Assembly (NCBI RefSeq): GCF_001761485.1 | Contig: NC_090775.1 | Location: forward strand, 434,001-498,000 | Direction: 5' to 3' | DNA from: Yarrowia lipolytica | Taxonomy: Eukaryota; Ascomycota; Dipodascomycetes; Dipodascales | Length of the DNA stretch: 64,000 nt | Part shown: positions 32,241 to 44,539 of the stretch, one piece after another | Position numbering within the stretch: the first letter of the stretch is position 1 | Layout: every line of letters starts with the position of its first letter | The notes under the pieces: generated by a model | The model's database searches: none | What the model was told of the DNA's origin: nothing | Seen by the model: only the letters and a program-made list of their open reading frames with translations | Position numbers and translations under genes: made by a program

Positions 32241-35057
32241 TTGTTGTTGTTGTTGCTGGGCCGCCTGCTGCTGCTGTCGTTGGGCCGCCTGCTGGGCCCG
32301 CTCCTGCCGCTCGCCCTCGCCGCTCACAGGCCCCACACCTGCACCACCGTTACCAATCGCCCCGGGATGGGGTGTCGACAGAATCTTGGGCTTGCGCTTC
32401 CGTTTCGACGTCTGCGGATCAATGCCCTGGTGAGCAACATTGTGAATGTGGTCATGCCAGTACGACGGGATCCGCGTGATGAACGTGCAGTATTCACTGG
32501 GACAGTTAAAGTAGCCGTTCTGGTCACGCTTGGAATGCACAATCGTATTGGCCGGAAACTCGCGGAACACGTTGGACGCCCAGATGGTCGTCTGGATCTC
32601 TGGATAGTGCCGGTTGTTCTTGTGCGTCTGTCGCTCGGCCACCGTCTGGAACAGCTCGCCGCACTTTCGGCACATGTACAGCGACCGGTTGTGGATGTGT
32701 TTTTCATGACGCTTCAGTTCAGACGTGTTGCTGCACTGCGTGCCACACTCGCGACACACCACGGGGCCGTTGTTGGTAATAGGCACCGAGTTGGCCGGCG
32801 ACTTTTTGTTCTTGCGCTTCTTCTTCGGCTCACCAGGTGCCGCAGAGGGCGTGGAGTCTGCCGAGGCGGCAGTAGCGGGAGCAGTAGAGGCAGGAACAGA
32901 AGAGGGTGCAGCTGGTGCCACGGAAGGAGTCTCATTGTGTGCAGGTTGCTGACTGACGCCCTGCTGTGGAGTCTGTTGGTGTTGGGCTTGCTGGTGCTGC
33001 TGAGCCTGTTGATGCTGGTTAACACCCTGCTGTTGAGTCTGCTGTTGCTGATTAACGCCATGCTGTTGATGCTGTGTCTGCTGATGCTGTGCCTGCTGAG
33101 CATGCTGAGCAACGCCATGCTGCTGCTGAACACCCTGTTGAACACCCTGTTGGACACCCTGATGCTGCTGATGCTGCTGCTGTCCCTGAAGCTGGCCCTG
33201 ATGCTGAACCTGGGCCTGGGGATGGGGATGCTGCTGTTGCTGCTCTAACTTCACCTGCTGAGTGGCATGCTGTGCACCGTGCTGTGCGACACCATGCTGT
33301 GTCTGCTGCACAGCACCAAGTGCCACTGCTTGTTGTCCCTTCTGACCCTGCACCCCGGGCTGTCGCTGCAACAACTGCGGAGTGGTGCTCTGGCTAATCC
33401 CCTGAGCCTGCTGCTGGGCCTGGGCCTGCTGCTGGGCTGCAAGCTGATGATAATGCTGCTGCTGTTGCTGATACTGCTGTTGCTGCTGCTGCTGCTGTTT
33501 TGTAGTCTGAGCCTTCTGCGTCTGTTGGTACGCAGCTTGCTGCTGCTGTTGAGCCGCCTGCTGGGCCTGAGTATGAGCAGTGTGTGCCTGCTGAACGTGC
33601 TGTTGCTGCTTCTGCTGCAACTGACGAGCCTGTTGCTGGGGAGTCAGGTTCTGAGGAGACGCACGCTGTTGAGAAGCGCTCAATGCGTGTTGCTGAGGCG
33701 TTGTTAGCACGTGCTGCTGTGCGTGGCTCTGCTGCTGTTGCTGAGCATGAGCCTGCTGAGGAGTCAACGCATGTTGCTGCTGGGGCGTCAGATGGTGCCC
33801 GGCCTGGATTCTGGGGGTGGCAGCAGCGCTTTTGGGGGTCCCGACGCTCGCAGTGGACGCTTTGCGTCGCTTCTCCTCCAGCTGGGCCTGCTGTTGCTGC
33901 ACCTGCTGGAGATGAGCCTGGTACTGGAGATGTGCCTGATGCTGGTGTGCCGCCGCCTGCTGCTGTTGCAGCGAAGTGTATTGCGACGCGTCGCCCTGGA
34001 GATGACTGTGTTGCCGCTGTCTCTGGTACTGCGCTTGTGCGAGCGCTTGGGCCTGTGCCTGAGCTTGTGCCTGGGCTTGTGCCTGAGGGTGAGCTTGGGA
34101 GGTGTGCTGAGTCTGGGGAGTCTGTGCCTGCTGCTGAGCCAGTTGCTGAGCATGGGTCTGTTGCTGCGCATGGGTTTGTTGCTGAGCCTGGGCCTGGGTC
34201 TGGGCCTGAGTCTGCTGCTGCTGCTTTTGTTGTTGAGCTTTGGCTTGGGCAGCAGCTTGGGCCTGCTGTTGCTGCAGGTACATGTGATTAATAGACGGCA
34301 GGTTGTTCTTCTGCTGCTGGGCCTGTGCCTGGGCCTGTTGCTGGGCATACAACTGCTGGGCTGTGGTCTGGCCGGCTGTGCTAGCCTGACGTTGTGCCTG
34401 TTGCTGAGCGGCAGCTTGTTGCGCCTGCTGAGCCTGAGCCTGAGCCTGTTGCTGAGCCAACGCCGCCTGCTGCTGCTGCTGTTGCAACTGGCTGATCGAA
34501 ACGTTGGTCTGCTGCTGCTGAGGAGACGCCACCTGCGACATGGACACGCCTCCCATCATGCCATTGATGGAGTTCTGGCTCTGCCGGTGCATCTGGTGGA
34601 GCTGATGTTGCTGCTGCGCGTGTTGCTGCTGCGCGTACAGCTGTTGCTGGGCCTGGGTCATCTGGCTGAGCTGGTGTTGTTGCATCTGCTGCTGGTGCTG
34701 ATGTTGATGCTGGACCTGGGCCTGGTGCGCCAGCTGCTGCTGATGGTACTGGTGCTGCATCTGTTGCTGAGAGTGTTGCTGTTGCTGCTGTTGCTGCTGT
34801 TGTTGCTGTTGCTGAGACTGGGCGCCATACATGGCCGCGTGTTGTTGCTCCTGTAACTGCTGAAGCTGCTGCTGTTGTTGCAACTGGTAGTGCTGGCTCA
34901 GCGGGTGGTGACGTTGCTGCTGGGCCGCGACATCGGTCCGCTGCTGGCCCGCCACCGCTCCAGGGACTCCTGGGGACGGCGTAGCGTTCTGGCCCGGAAG
35001 GGCCCCTGAACCGCCCGGTCGCTGCTGAAACTGCTGGTAGACACGCTGCTGGTTCAT
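32016..35057 (-). CDS. Very glutamine-rich C2H2 zinc finger protein
   Basis: A protein of about 1013 residues, probably a nuclear regulator. Residues 1-720 and the last ~90 are dominated by Gln with interspersed Ala, His and Thr, encoded by mixed CAG/CAA codons. Between them, residues about 765-807 carry two C2H2 fingers in tandem (CRECGTQCSNTSELKRHEKH and CRKCGELFQTVAERQTHKNN). A third irregular finger (CPSEYCTFITRIPSYWHDH) lies near 850-872. A Lys-rich stretch (KKKRKNKK) precedes the fingers and may be a nuclear localisation signal. The frame runs upstream to a TTG at 35243. The first ATG is at 35057 (MNQQRVYQQF), and I use it. Large leucine-rich frames on the other strand are shadows of the CAG repeats. 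I do not recognise an orthologue. Confidence 0.8.
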
Positions 35058-38000
35058 GCCCGGTCCGTGGTATCCAAGACGGCTGTTGAGGGTGAGTGTC
35101 AACTGCCGGTCGCTCTGTGTTCTTTTCACGCACTCAGGTCGTTGCACCTGGTGTACTGGTTTTTTTTTTGTGATATCGCACAATAAACGTGTTTTTGTGT
35201 TTTTTTGAGCAATAAGCTTCTCGTCTCTCGTCCAGCAGCACAACCTTTTTTAGACTTTTCGTTTCCTCCCGGCCAATCACAAGAGCGTAGCAGCGTTAGG
35301 AACCACGTCACCACCGGAATGAGGGGGGTCTGGTGGGCACGTGACCTCGCTGGACGGCACCCCGCGGCGTCTTTTGGCGTCCGCTCCGTCTTTCTGCTTT
35401 TTTTTTTCGCCGCCCAAACCCGTCTCTATTCCTTCAGAAATATAACGAAACGGTAATTTATCAAAAAGTGAATTTTAACCTGGCACGGAGAATTAACAAG
35501 GGTGTGTTCCCAACAACCCGCAGATATGGCGATAGTGACGGGGACAATTAGGGGGAGGAATCTCGGGAGGCCCATGGACACAAGAGGCTGAATAGGACGA
35601 ATAAATGCGAAGAAAAAAGGAAGAAAAAAAGAAGAAAAAGGAAGAATAAAAAAAGAAAAAGGTCCAACATGCCCATTGCTCACGTGACCGGATCAATTCG
35701 GATTTTCCCGCATTTTCCCACAGATATTATTCACCCAACTTCCTTCCACCTTCACTCTTCCACTGTCACCCACCATAACAAAGCAAAGTCTATGCGGATC
35801 TCAGATTACACCGCAATAGGGTTCCATAGACCCAATCGACATCGAACCACGACAGGCTATGAGTGGAGGGAGATGGGCGCTGAATGGCTGATACTGGACA
35901 CGTGACATTGAATTGAGTCACAAACGACGACGGAGAAAAGAAATCCACCCTTGAGACTCCCCTAGCTTCCCCCAATCCCGTCCATGTGATGCTGCACATT
36001 GTTCACATGTTACCCTATCTTAAACTGAACCAGCCACCCACACGCACCACCCACTAACACCTACAGTAACACCTACAGTCACACTTAACACCAATTATAA
36101 CCTGTGTCTGACCCAGCCAGCCTTCCCTCTCAGATAGAGCCATACGCATAGACGCAACTTGATGTTTGCTAACGAACCTACATCTCTGTAGGGTTACCCT
36201 GGCCCTTGGAAGGGTCTGCTCAGAGCTCGTAGTGGAGAGTTGGATCTCGTTTGCAATTGGTTGGTTTTACGGAAAAGATGGTATTTTTGCAAAATCGTGT
36301 GAAAGCCCCGCTTTTCCGCCCACTTTTCGCTGCAACCACACCTCCAATGGCTCCTTTCTCCCCCCGCCATATCGTATATCTATACTGGCGATCACCATTA
36401 ATTTTAGCTGTGGGAGTTTAAATGGGCTGACAGTTTTTTCTTTCCAACATACCGCGAAGCAGATCGGAATGTTTTGATTTGAAGCAAAAATACAGGGAAA
36501 AAGGGGAACAAAAAGACTGAAGAAACCAGCCGGAGCTTGGTGGGCTTGGGCCATGAACCACACTGGTCATATTCTATCTTCCCTTCCATCTATCACCAGC
36601 CCTGGAAGGTTCCACTAACCTGCGTGTATACTCAACAAATGTGAAGGCTAAATAATGAAAAATTGAGAGGGCAAGTGGGACAGCTCAAAGGCAGTCCAGA
36701 AGACGATGCAACCATGGAAAGACTTATAAAATATATACCCAATTTCGAGGCTCCAATTTTGGTACCTCTTTCTATCTAGTTATCTGGTTGGGCCTATTTA
36801 ACACATTCCAAAGCACATTCCACTGACGAACAAAGTTTCAGCTGCTTGAAATATTTGACTTTCAGGGAATACGTGTCTGAAACTTGGAATCAGGGTTCGT
36901 TGAAAACATGGTGGCACGTGATAGAGATGGAAAAGAAAACAACCAGATATATATACATTACTAACCAATTGTATTATGGTCACGTGATACATGGATTCCA
37001 TTGCTAATTCTCAAGGGGACTCAAATGCGTTATATTAGACGCCATGATAGAGACAAACGCGTCGGGTCTCCTGAACCTTATCTTGATGGAAACCCTTCGG
37101 GGCGCATTAGTGGGTAGTTGCGAGCGTTAGACACTACTGTACTTGTGCTTGTACTGGTGGCTACAGTGAGATGATTTGTGGTTTCGTACTTGTACTGTAC
37201 TGTACTGTACATACTTGTACTTGCAGATTGCTGGAGTATTGAAGGGTATTGTTCTGAAGGGTTTGGCAATCGACTCATGACTGAATTTAGTTGGAAAGAT
37301 TGCAAGTGGTCTGAATCGACCAATTGTGTATCGGAAATAATCACAAAGCCTGCAGAGTCAAGTCCACCGGAGCATCAGCGGGCATGCTACAAGAGCACTT
37401 CAACTTGCCAAAAGTCGCCTTAATTGGACCCGAAAGAAGTTGGAATCAATTGTCCTGCCAATAATGTATCTGTTTCGACGTTGATAACCATTTCCCCTCC
37501 AATTCGTCGTCAAAATAGCCACCATACAAGCCGATCCAATCTCACTCAATGGTGGCTCACAATGGAGACCGACTTTTCTCATTCAGCCAGCTAGTGAAGT
37601 GTCTTCTACAGTCTGAGAGGGATCCATGGTCGTCCTTCTTTCACCAGAGCTGGCAATGTACAGTAGCTGCAAGATTACTACAAGTACAGTATGTAAGGTA
37701 CAGTACTCACATTGTATCTTGCAACACTTGATACGGTGTTTCAGCTGAGCAGTGACAATACGGACCTTCCTGATGTAAGTGGATAGTAGACAGATGCGAG
37801 CTCCGGTCTAACACAGTAGGTACAGGACATACGTTACACAGCAATATAGCATTGATTCAAATTGTGAGTACACACTGCTCTCTCCATACAATCAGAGCTG
37901 GAATGGGTTTCAGTATCTGAATCTGAACCATGCTCACGAGGGAGAAGAGGGGAGCCATTCTGAAGCACGTCATCTAGTCAAGTGAGAGTTAAGAGCATGT

Positions 38001-38869
38001 CTGACTAGCAATGATATTAGATGTCTGGTGCTCAATGTAGTCCAGTATGTATATACAGTACATACCATAGTGTGATCTCTTGACTACAGTACGGCCAAGT
38101 GGAACAGCGATGGCACGGACACTGAGAAAATGAGAAGTGCGGTTAGTAGACTTTCCAGCTACTCAGAATTTCGACACTGATCAGTAACAACGTCTCGGCT
38201 GACTCTGTAACCTGATCCTCCCGAAGCATGTGTCCTGTCTGGCTTCCGTGTCCTGTCAGTCTTCAGAAAGCTGTATCATCAATACTGCATCAGCAAAATG
38301 TACCCATTCCATCTTCTGAAAGAGATTATATGAGTGAACACCAACTATTCACCATACAGTAGTTCATGGTACAATACATTGTCGTTCTCTCTTGTACTAA
38401 CCAAGAACCCCGGGTTTGCTCTAGGAGATGTGAGGAGGTTTTCTGTTGGTGATCTTTTCTGAACTTCAGAGGTAGAGACAGACTTGTGAGCTGAGACAAT
38501 CCCAGACACGAAATAGACAGTCAGATACTCTTCAGAAGAAATCTCGCCAGAAAAATCGTCAGAGCGTGGGTCAGAACAGGCTCAATCGCTCCAGCATCTC
38601 CACAGGAGTCCAAAGTGTCAATCCCAGACTCTCAAACGACATTCAAGGCTGACCAGAAACTGCAGAGAAGGCGATAACGGCGGTACTATCGTTGATATTT
38701 GTGTTCTATCCAACATTGATGGTCGTTTGTGTGTTGTAATATGGGGAGATTGGGGGCAGTTATAACTTCAAGACTTGTCCGTCCTGGTTGAACTAACTGT
38801 TTGTTGGTTCGATATGGAAGTCTAGGAGATTCACAGGTAGTTAATGGCTGTCTTTTGCCCCTAGAACAC

Positions 38870-39250
38870 CATATCTGAACCCAGCAGACCAGCCTCCGAT
38901 CGAGGCGTTGCCGACTGCTCCTACGAGCCTGTCGGTAAGATTGCAGTTATCCGAGCACAGGAAAGGGACACAAGGGGTCCTTTGAAAACATCCGCGTCAT
39001 GATGTACCTCGACAAGCCCATACCCAAGGCTACTCCTTAGCCTATCCTGACGAAGAGGACGGGAACAAGAACCACCAGGAGGAAAGAGAGTCAATGGTTC
39101 TCTAAGATGCGTCGGCAGCCCAGAAGTCTTCCAACTCTGTCGAGGACCGAGTAAACAACTTCTCAGACTCTGAGCGACTCATCGAACTGCTCAACAGCTC
39201 TACTAAAGTTCATGTGTTGATAATCTTGACCAGAATGACACATGCTGGGC
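38870..39250 (+). pseudogene. Decayed coding-like patch of unknown origin
   Basis: Several short plus-strand stretches read like protein with codon use similar to nearby genes, but in more than one frame. Examples are ADCSYEPVGKIAVIRA, ENIRVMMYLDKPIPKATP and SDSERLIELLNSST. No single open frame covers them, and no family is recognised. It may be the remnant of a host gene or of a mobile element, and could be chance. Confidence 0.3.
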
Positions 39251-42100
39251 TGATTGAAGGGACCCACCACCACCACCGTGTCGAGTCAGATGGGCGTAGA
39301 GTCCGTGGAGTTCAACACTTGAAATTTCGTCGGAAATTACTCGTTAGACTGACTATCTCAAGAATGGCAACAGAAGAACATGGCTCTATGTTCTACTTGT
39401 AGCTATGTGATGAAGGAAGCGAAAATCTAGAGAGCAGGTTTCTGACTGATGGCGAAGAGATGGAGAATGATTTATACGAAACCAGTTGTTTCCAATGGCC
39501 AATTGGTTCATTATAATTTAATTCATCGAGTTTGGATTAAATCTGGGAGAGTTGAATCCTCCAATATGGGTTCAAGGAGAGAAAGAGGCAATCTCAAGGA
39601 GGAAATATGGTAGGAGAAGAATTGGGATGAGTTTGTGTGGAGAAATTTGTTTGCAAAGTCGAGCCAAGTATACACCAGTTTACTTGAATGTCATCAGATC
39701 AAATATGGGTGAGTTGGAAACTCGTCCAGTTGCAAAAAACAAAAAAACAACAGCCTATGGAGATAGCCAATACGTAAAGAAGTTGATATCCATGCTTTCC
39801 TGAAGAGATGATCAAGGAATTCTATAGAGAGATCTGTTTGATTTAGTGGGATCAACTGAATTCGGCTACAGAATCCCGGTCGGCTCAATAACTGGGGGGT
39901 TGGGGGGTTGGGTTGGAGCCCTGGAGATTCGCTCGTCTGGGCGTTGCCGAGCAGACAGAGACGGGTTCGTTCACAACGGGTTCAATGATGGCTCAAGTAG
40001 TTGTATAATGCGCTTGAATGGAAATATTTACCTGTTCACTGTGGAGTAGAATCTCGAACTGCACAGTGACATCTGTGATGGTACAGTACCCAGAGTGAGC
40101 AGCACCACTCAGACGAGACAGAAACGGAGGGATTGAGAGTGACAACACGGGCCCCAAGGGTGAAATCGAACACAGAAGGGTGTTTGATGCGATTTGATCG
40201 GCTTTTTCAACACTTTCATGACACTATTGGGGTCGATTATGGCAATTTTGGAAACCTTCCAAACAGTGAAGTAAAGGTCTTTAATATTTGTTGGGTGGTT
40301 TGTTAACAAAAAGAGGAATAATAAAAAACAACAACACAACACCAAAGAAGAGATGCACCTAAGATTTTTTTCCAGTTTTCATCACTCAACTCCAGCATGT
40401 CCACATTTCCCATAGATTTCACCCGAATTGGGTCTCTTTTCTCGGTCGAAATCTGGCCTCCAGATTTCTCAAAATTTGTCACTTGTTAGTCAAGGTGGAA
40501 ACTCTGCTTGTATTTGCTTTTTCCGATTCCTAACTCGGAGATTTGCCCGGAGACTCGGGGAGAGCGATAGAGCACAGGTGCGAGAGAGGGAAGGGGATTG
40601 CCGTGCGTTGATTTTGACTCAAATAACACCTCGGTGCTCTTCTCCAGAATACCCCGCACTCTATGGTATGATTATTCCTGTTATTTTGATCCCCTGATTG
40701 CTTCCTGTTATTGTGGTAATATCGCTCAGCTTCAGATGTCCATCTAACGGTGCTATCTAGACCGATATCGCAACAACGAACCCGGTCGGAGAGCGGTTTC
40801 CGTCGAGCACAAGGCGTGATTTATCATCAATAAGCCGGCAGCTATTTTTTCTCTCTTTTCCCTGTTTTTCCCTCGCATTTCTCAGCTTTTTCAGGCCCGC
40901 TAAAAAAGCGGATCCAAACGAGCCCGTTAGCTTGGACCCAGCCGCAAACAGAGTTGGAGTGCCTTCTGTATGCATGCTTTGAAATCAAGACCCCGAAGGT
41001 TTGACATGGCGAACAGATGTAGAGGTGGTATTTATCTGATGGCAGAGAGTGACACAAACGTAGGGCATGGCCGTCAGAGCTGGCGACAGAGCTGGCGACA
41101 TAGCTAGCGACAGAGCTGGTGACACAAGTGTCATCTGGGCAACAAACCCATCTTTTATCCCGTCCCTGGCAAGTGATCTTCAGCATGGTCCTACAGTAGT
41201 ACCGACACTGGTGCACTCTATAGCGATAGGTACGAGGAATCGGATGTGCGTACGTACAAAGTGCGCTTCCATGAGGCTAAGGCTGTGGATGCATCGGACA
41301 AGTGACTTGTTTCGTTAGTGTAGTGTGTGTGGGAGGAGAGTGTGTGTGCGGGAGTGCAAGTGGAGGTGAAATGTTGTGAAAGGTTGTGAAATGATGTGTA
41401 AAGGGAGGATAGGACGGGCGGAAAAGACCGCAAGCTGTATCATTTTGAAGCTCTCGGGCCCGCGAAGCTGTTTGCGGCATTAATGTCTCCATTCGAGCTC
41501 TTTTGGCGGACTCCAGGTGTCGTTTCTCTCCAACTACAAGTACTCATACAGTAGCCGCAGCCGTAAAGACCTCAGCCACTGACTCAACACCGCGGTTGCT
41601 TCTGGAACGGTTTGAAAGCTAAAACATCTTTAGGTGTCAGATTTTGGGAGGGTTTCAGATGGTGCGGATTGTGCAAAGTGGCAGAAAAGAGGGCGCAGGA
41701 GGCGGATTTTTGCGCTTTTGAAGACACATATGGGTTTTCCGAGCCCTCGAAACCATCTCTGGCCGTTTTCCCCGTCAAAAACCCCCGCATTTCACCTCCA
41801 TCGTCGCTTCTGCTGAAGTCACCAGGTACTCCCGCAAATAAGCTTCATTCGCCACTCAAACCGTCCTGCCTTGAGATAAAAGTGCAACGTTGTCCACCAA
41901 CGAACCCTGACAAGCCGCTAATCACTGTACGACGAACTTGAACGACCCAGTCGACGATTTCAACGTACAAAGTTCCTCCGAGAGTGACACAGACCGACGA
42001 ACGATCGCACACAGACCGACAGCGACCACTCAGACAGTCCAGACATCAGACATCAGACTGAACACAACCAACAAGCATTGAACACTGCCCTTCCACCAAG

Positions 42101-42217
42101 TTCGACACGCAGACACAGAACCGCTCCAACCGACACAGAACCGCTCCAACCGACACAGAACCACTCCAACCGACACAGAACCTTTCCAACCGACACAGAA
42201 CCGTTCCAACCGACGCA
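42101..42217 (+). repeat. 20-bp tandem repeat in the YAP1 leader
   Basis: Four and a half good units of CCGCTCCAACCGACACAGAA (42121-42216), preceded by one degenerate unit. Units differ at one to three bases. The length of 20 is not a multiple of three and there is no ATG in the unit, so it is not coding. It lies about 125-240 bases upstream of the YAP1 ATG, in a CA-rich stretch that is probably the 5' leader. Confidence 0.9.
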
Positions 42218-42339
42218 CTACTGTTTCTTGTGTCTACAGCATCCACTGCATAATAAAGTCATACCAGCAACAACAGCACTATTCCAGCTCGTGGTTTTTT
42301 TTTTTTTTTTTTTGATTACCACAGCCACCTCACCTAGAT

Positions 42340-43944
42340 ATGTACTCAGACTACAACATTCCTGGTGCCATGCCGGCGTCCATGGCCATGCCTCCGTTCA
42401 AACAGGAGTTTGACTACGCCCAATACGACCTTAACCAGCCCCTGCCCCCGCAGCAGCAACAACAGCCTATCGACCTGACCCCTGGAGGGCCCCTCCCCGT
42501 CTCGGATTACTCGACGTCGTCATACACCCTGGACAACGACTCACAGAAGCGAAAAATGTCCCCGGGAGAGTCCACCAGTGACGGAGGCGCCGACGACGAG
42601 TCTCCAGAAGGAGATGACGGTGAGGCCGACCCCAAGAAGCCCCGAAAGCCCGGCCGAAAGCCCGAAACCACCATCCCCGCGTCCAAACGCAAGGCTCAGA
42701 ACCGGGCTGCCCAAAGGGCCTTCAGAGAGCGAAAGGAAAAGCATCTGCGCGACCTGGAAACCAAAATATCTCAGCTCGAGGGCGAGACGGCAGCCAAAAA
42801 CTCGGAAAACGAGTTCCTGCGCTTCCAGGTCCAGCGGCTTCAGAACGAGCTCAAGCTTTACCGTGAGAAGCCTGCCGGCACTTCGGGAGCCTCTGGAGTC
42901 TCTGGAGCCGGAGCACCCGCTTCAAACGTGCATTCGGCTCCCATCCCGGAGATGTCGTCCAAACCGTTCACGTTCGAGTTCCCCTCGTACAACGTGCCCA
43001 AGCCGACCGATGTGGAGCGAGAGGCACGCGAGCAACTGCAACGAGAGCAGATCCGAGGCTACTTGCAGCGCAAGCCCTCATCTGTGGCCTCCGACACCAC
43101 TTCTCCTGCATCTCAAACCTCGTGCAACCAGTCTCCCTGCACCAACCCCTCGGCATACACTTCGCCCCAGAGCCAGAGTGGAAGTGTGAGCCAGCAGAAG
43201 CCCCTGTTGGGTGCTACCATCGCTGCCATGAACGGCAAGCCCGACCCCCATGCTGTTGACTTTTGTGCTGAGCTCTCCAAGGCCTGTGTAAACAAGGCCG
43301 AGCTGCTGCAGCGATCCGCCACAGCCAGTGCATCTCCCACAACCTCCAACACGGTGGTACCGTCCGCAGCTGCACCGGGTAGCACTCAGCAGTCGGCAGG
43401 CCAGCCCTCTGTATCCACTCCTACCTCCTCCACAACTGCCCCTCCTCAATTGTCTGCATCTGTCGCTACAGCCGGCTCTGATCTTCCCGGATCGGACTTC
43501 CTGTTTGACATGCCCTTCGACATGGACTTTATGTCGTACCGAGACCCCGTTTCCGAGACGGCACATCTGGACGACTTTTCGCTGCCCGAGCTCACGACAG
43601 AAACATCCATGTTTGATCCTCTGGACCCCCATTCCAGCAGCGACGTTATTTCTGGCAAGCCTCTGTCTACCATGGGCGCTACACACAGTGGTGTCAACAA
43701 CGGACAGGGAAGTGGTGCTCCCGAAGTCAAGAAGGAGGAGGATGAGGACCTGCTCATGTTCTCCAAGCCCAAGACGCTCATGAACTGCACCGCTGTGTGG
43801 GACCGTATCACGTCGCATCCCAAGTTTGGCGATATCGACATCGAGGGCCTGTGTTCGGAGCTGCGAAACAAGGCAAAGTGCAGTGAGAGTGGCGTCGTGT
43901 TGACGGAGTTGGACGTGGATGGTGTCCTGTCAACGTTCCAGTAA
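42340..43944 (+). CDS. YAP1: AP-1-like bZIP oxidative stress regulator
   Basis: A redox-sensing transcription factor that accumulates in the nucleus under oxidative stress and activates antioxidant genes. It has 534 residues. The bZIP basic region at about 114-137 contains NRAAQRAFRERK (121-132), the fungal Yap/Pap1 signature, and a leucine zipper follows to ~173. The N-terminal Cys-rich domain shows Cys262, 267, 309 and 316. The C-terminal one shows Cys483, 505 and 514 in MNCTAVWDRI and LCSELRNKAKCSESG, where the nuclear export signal should lie. Both domains are present, so peroxide sensing by disulfides between them is likely. The start ATG follows a T-run of ~17 and a long CA-rich leader with tandem repeats. 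Confidence 0.94.
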   Translation: MYSDYNIPGAMPASMAMPPFKQEFDYAQYDLNQPLPPQQQQQPIDLTPGGPLPVSDYSTSSYTLDNDSQKRKMSPGESTSDGGADDESPEGDDGEADPKKPRKPGRKPETTIPASKRKAQNRAAQRAFRERKEKHLRDLETKISQLEGETAAKNSENEFLRFQVQRLQNELKLYREKPAGTSGASGVSGAGAPASNVHSAPIPEMSSKPFTFEFPSYNVPKPTDVEREAREQLQREQIRGYLQRKPSSVASDTTSPASQTSCNQSPCTNPSAYTSPQSQSGSVSQQKPLLGATIAAMNGKPDPHAVDFCAELSKACVNKAELLQRSATASASPTTSNTVVPSAAAPGSTQQSAGQPSVSTPTSSTTAPPQLSASVATAGSDLPGSDFLFDMPFDMDFMSYRDPVSETAHLDDFSLPELTTETSMFDPLDPHSSSDVISGKPLSTMGATHSGVNNGQGSGAPEVKKEEDEDLLMFSKPKTLMNCTAVWDRITSHPKFGDIDIEGLCSELRNKAKCSESGVVLTELDVDGVLSTFQ

Positions 43945-44539
43945 GCGAAAGCTGAAGAAGTTCGCTCCTGGTTCAAATTGGAAATAGGTATATGTTCTCC
44001 CGGAGAACATCGAGGTGTAAGTCGGCAGGGTCGCTTCTCGGCTACAGCCATGTTTATTTAAATACTAACGTGTATAGTTAATTGTAATAAGAGAATACGA
44101 ATAGTGAGAGAGTTCAGATGTATACGGGTCAGTGGGTCAACATTTGCTTCAGACTCTGGATGAAGATTATATATTCCTTTATTAATGGGTTTTCTCGATA
44201 CAGACAATGGGGTGGAATCTCATAACGCAAAGGATCCCATGACGCCAAAGCAAGTACCGGTCCAATTTGTACTGCCAGTAGAGAGCATCCCAAACAAGCA
44301 GTCGCAGTCGCACTCATCGATATGCATATGTGCTACTTAACTGTACGAGTACTGTACAGTACATACAGTACCTGTAGTGATTCACATTCAGTCATACAGT
44401 GCAGGAGTACTTCCGCTTGTCTCACAGGCTTTGTCCATGTGCCAATGAGTCAGACAGACACTTGTGCATGAGGCAGAGCACACACATGGCTTCGTTCAAT
44501 CTGCTGATAGGTCGACATTCTGGGATCTGCTCAGGTTGT
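43945..44539. other. Convergent intergenic region
   Basis: Shared 3' region of YAP1 (+) and the WD-repeat gene (-). It has a perfect-looking inverted CTCCCGGAGAAC segment at about 43994-44010, possibly a hairpin in the YAP1 3' UTR, and a GTACTGTACAGTACATACAGTAC cluster near 44350-44373 (shown for position). I see no gene. Confidence 0.45.

Larger units (their letters stand above)
35058..42339. other. 7.3 kb gene-poor region
   Basis: The largest gap in the window, between the divergent Gln-rich gene (-) and YAP1 (+). No frame with family signatures was found. It contains: a purine-rich tract at about 35605-35660 (GAAGAAAAA type); GTAC-word clusters near 37185-37215 and 37655-37710; a set of splice-like signals at 37775-38405; a coding-like patch at about 38870-39250; and a GAGCTGGCGACA triplication near 41077-41120. 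The part next to YAP1 is its long leader and promoter. Confidence 0.5.

Noticed and set aside
32025-34856. Long Leu-rich plus-strand frames (32025-33248, 33711-34856)
   Set aside because: Produced by CTG, the complement of the CAG codons of the Gln-rich protein; no independent signature.
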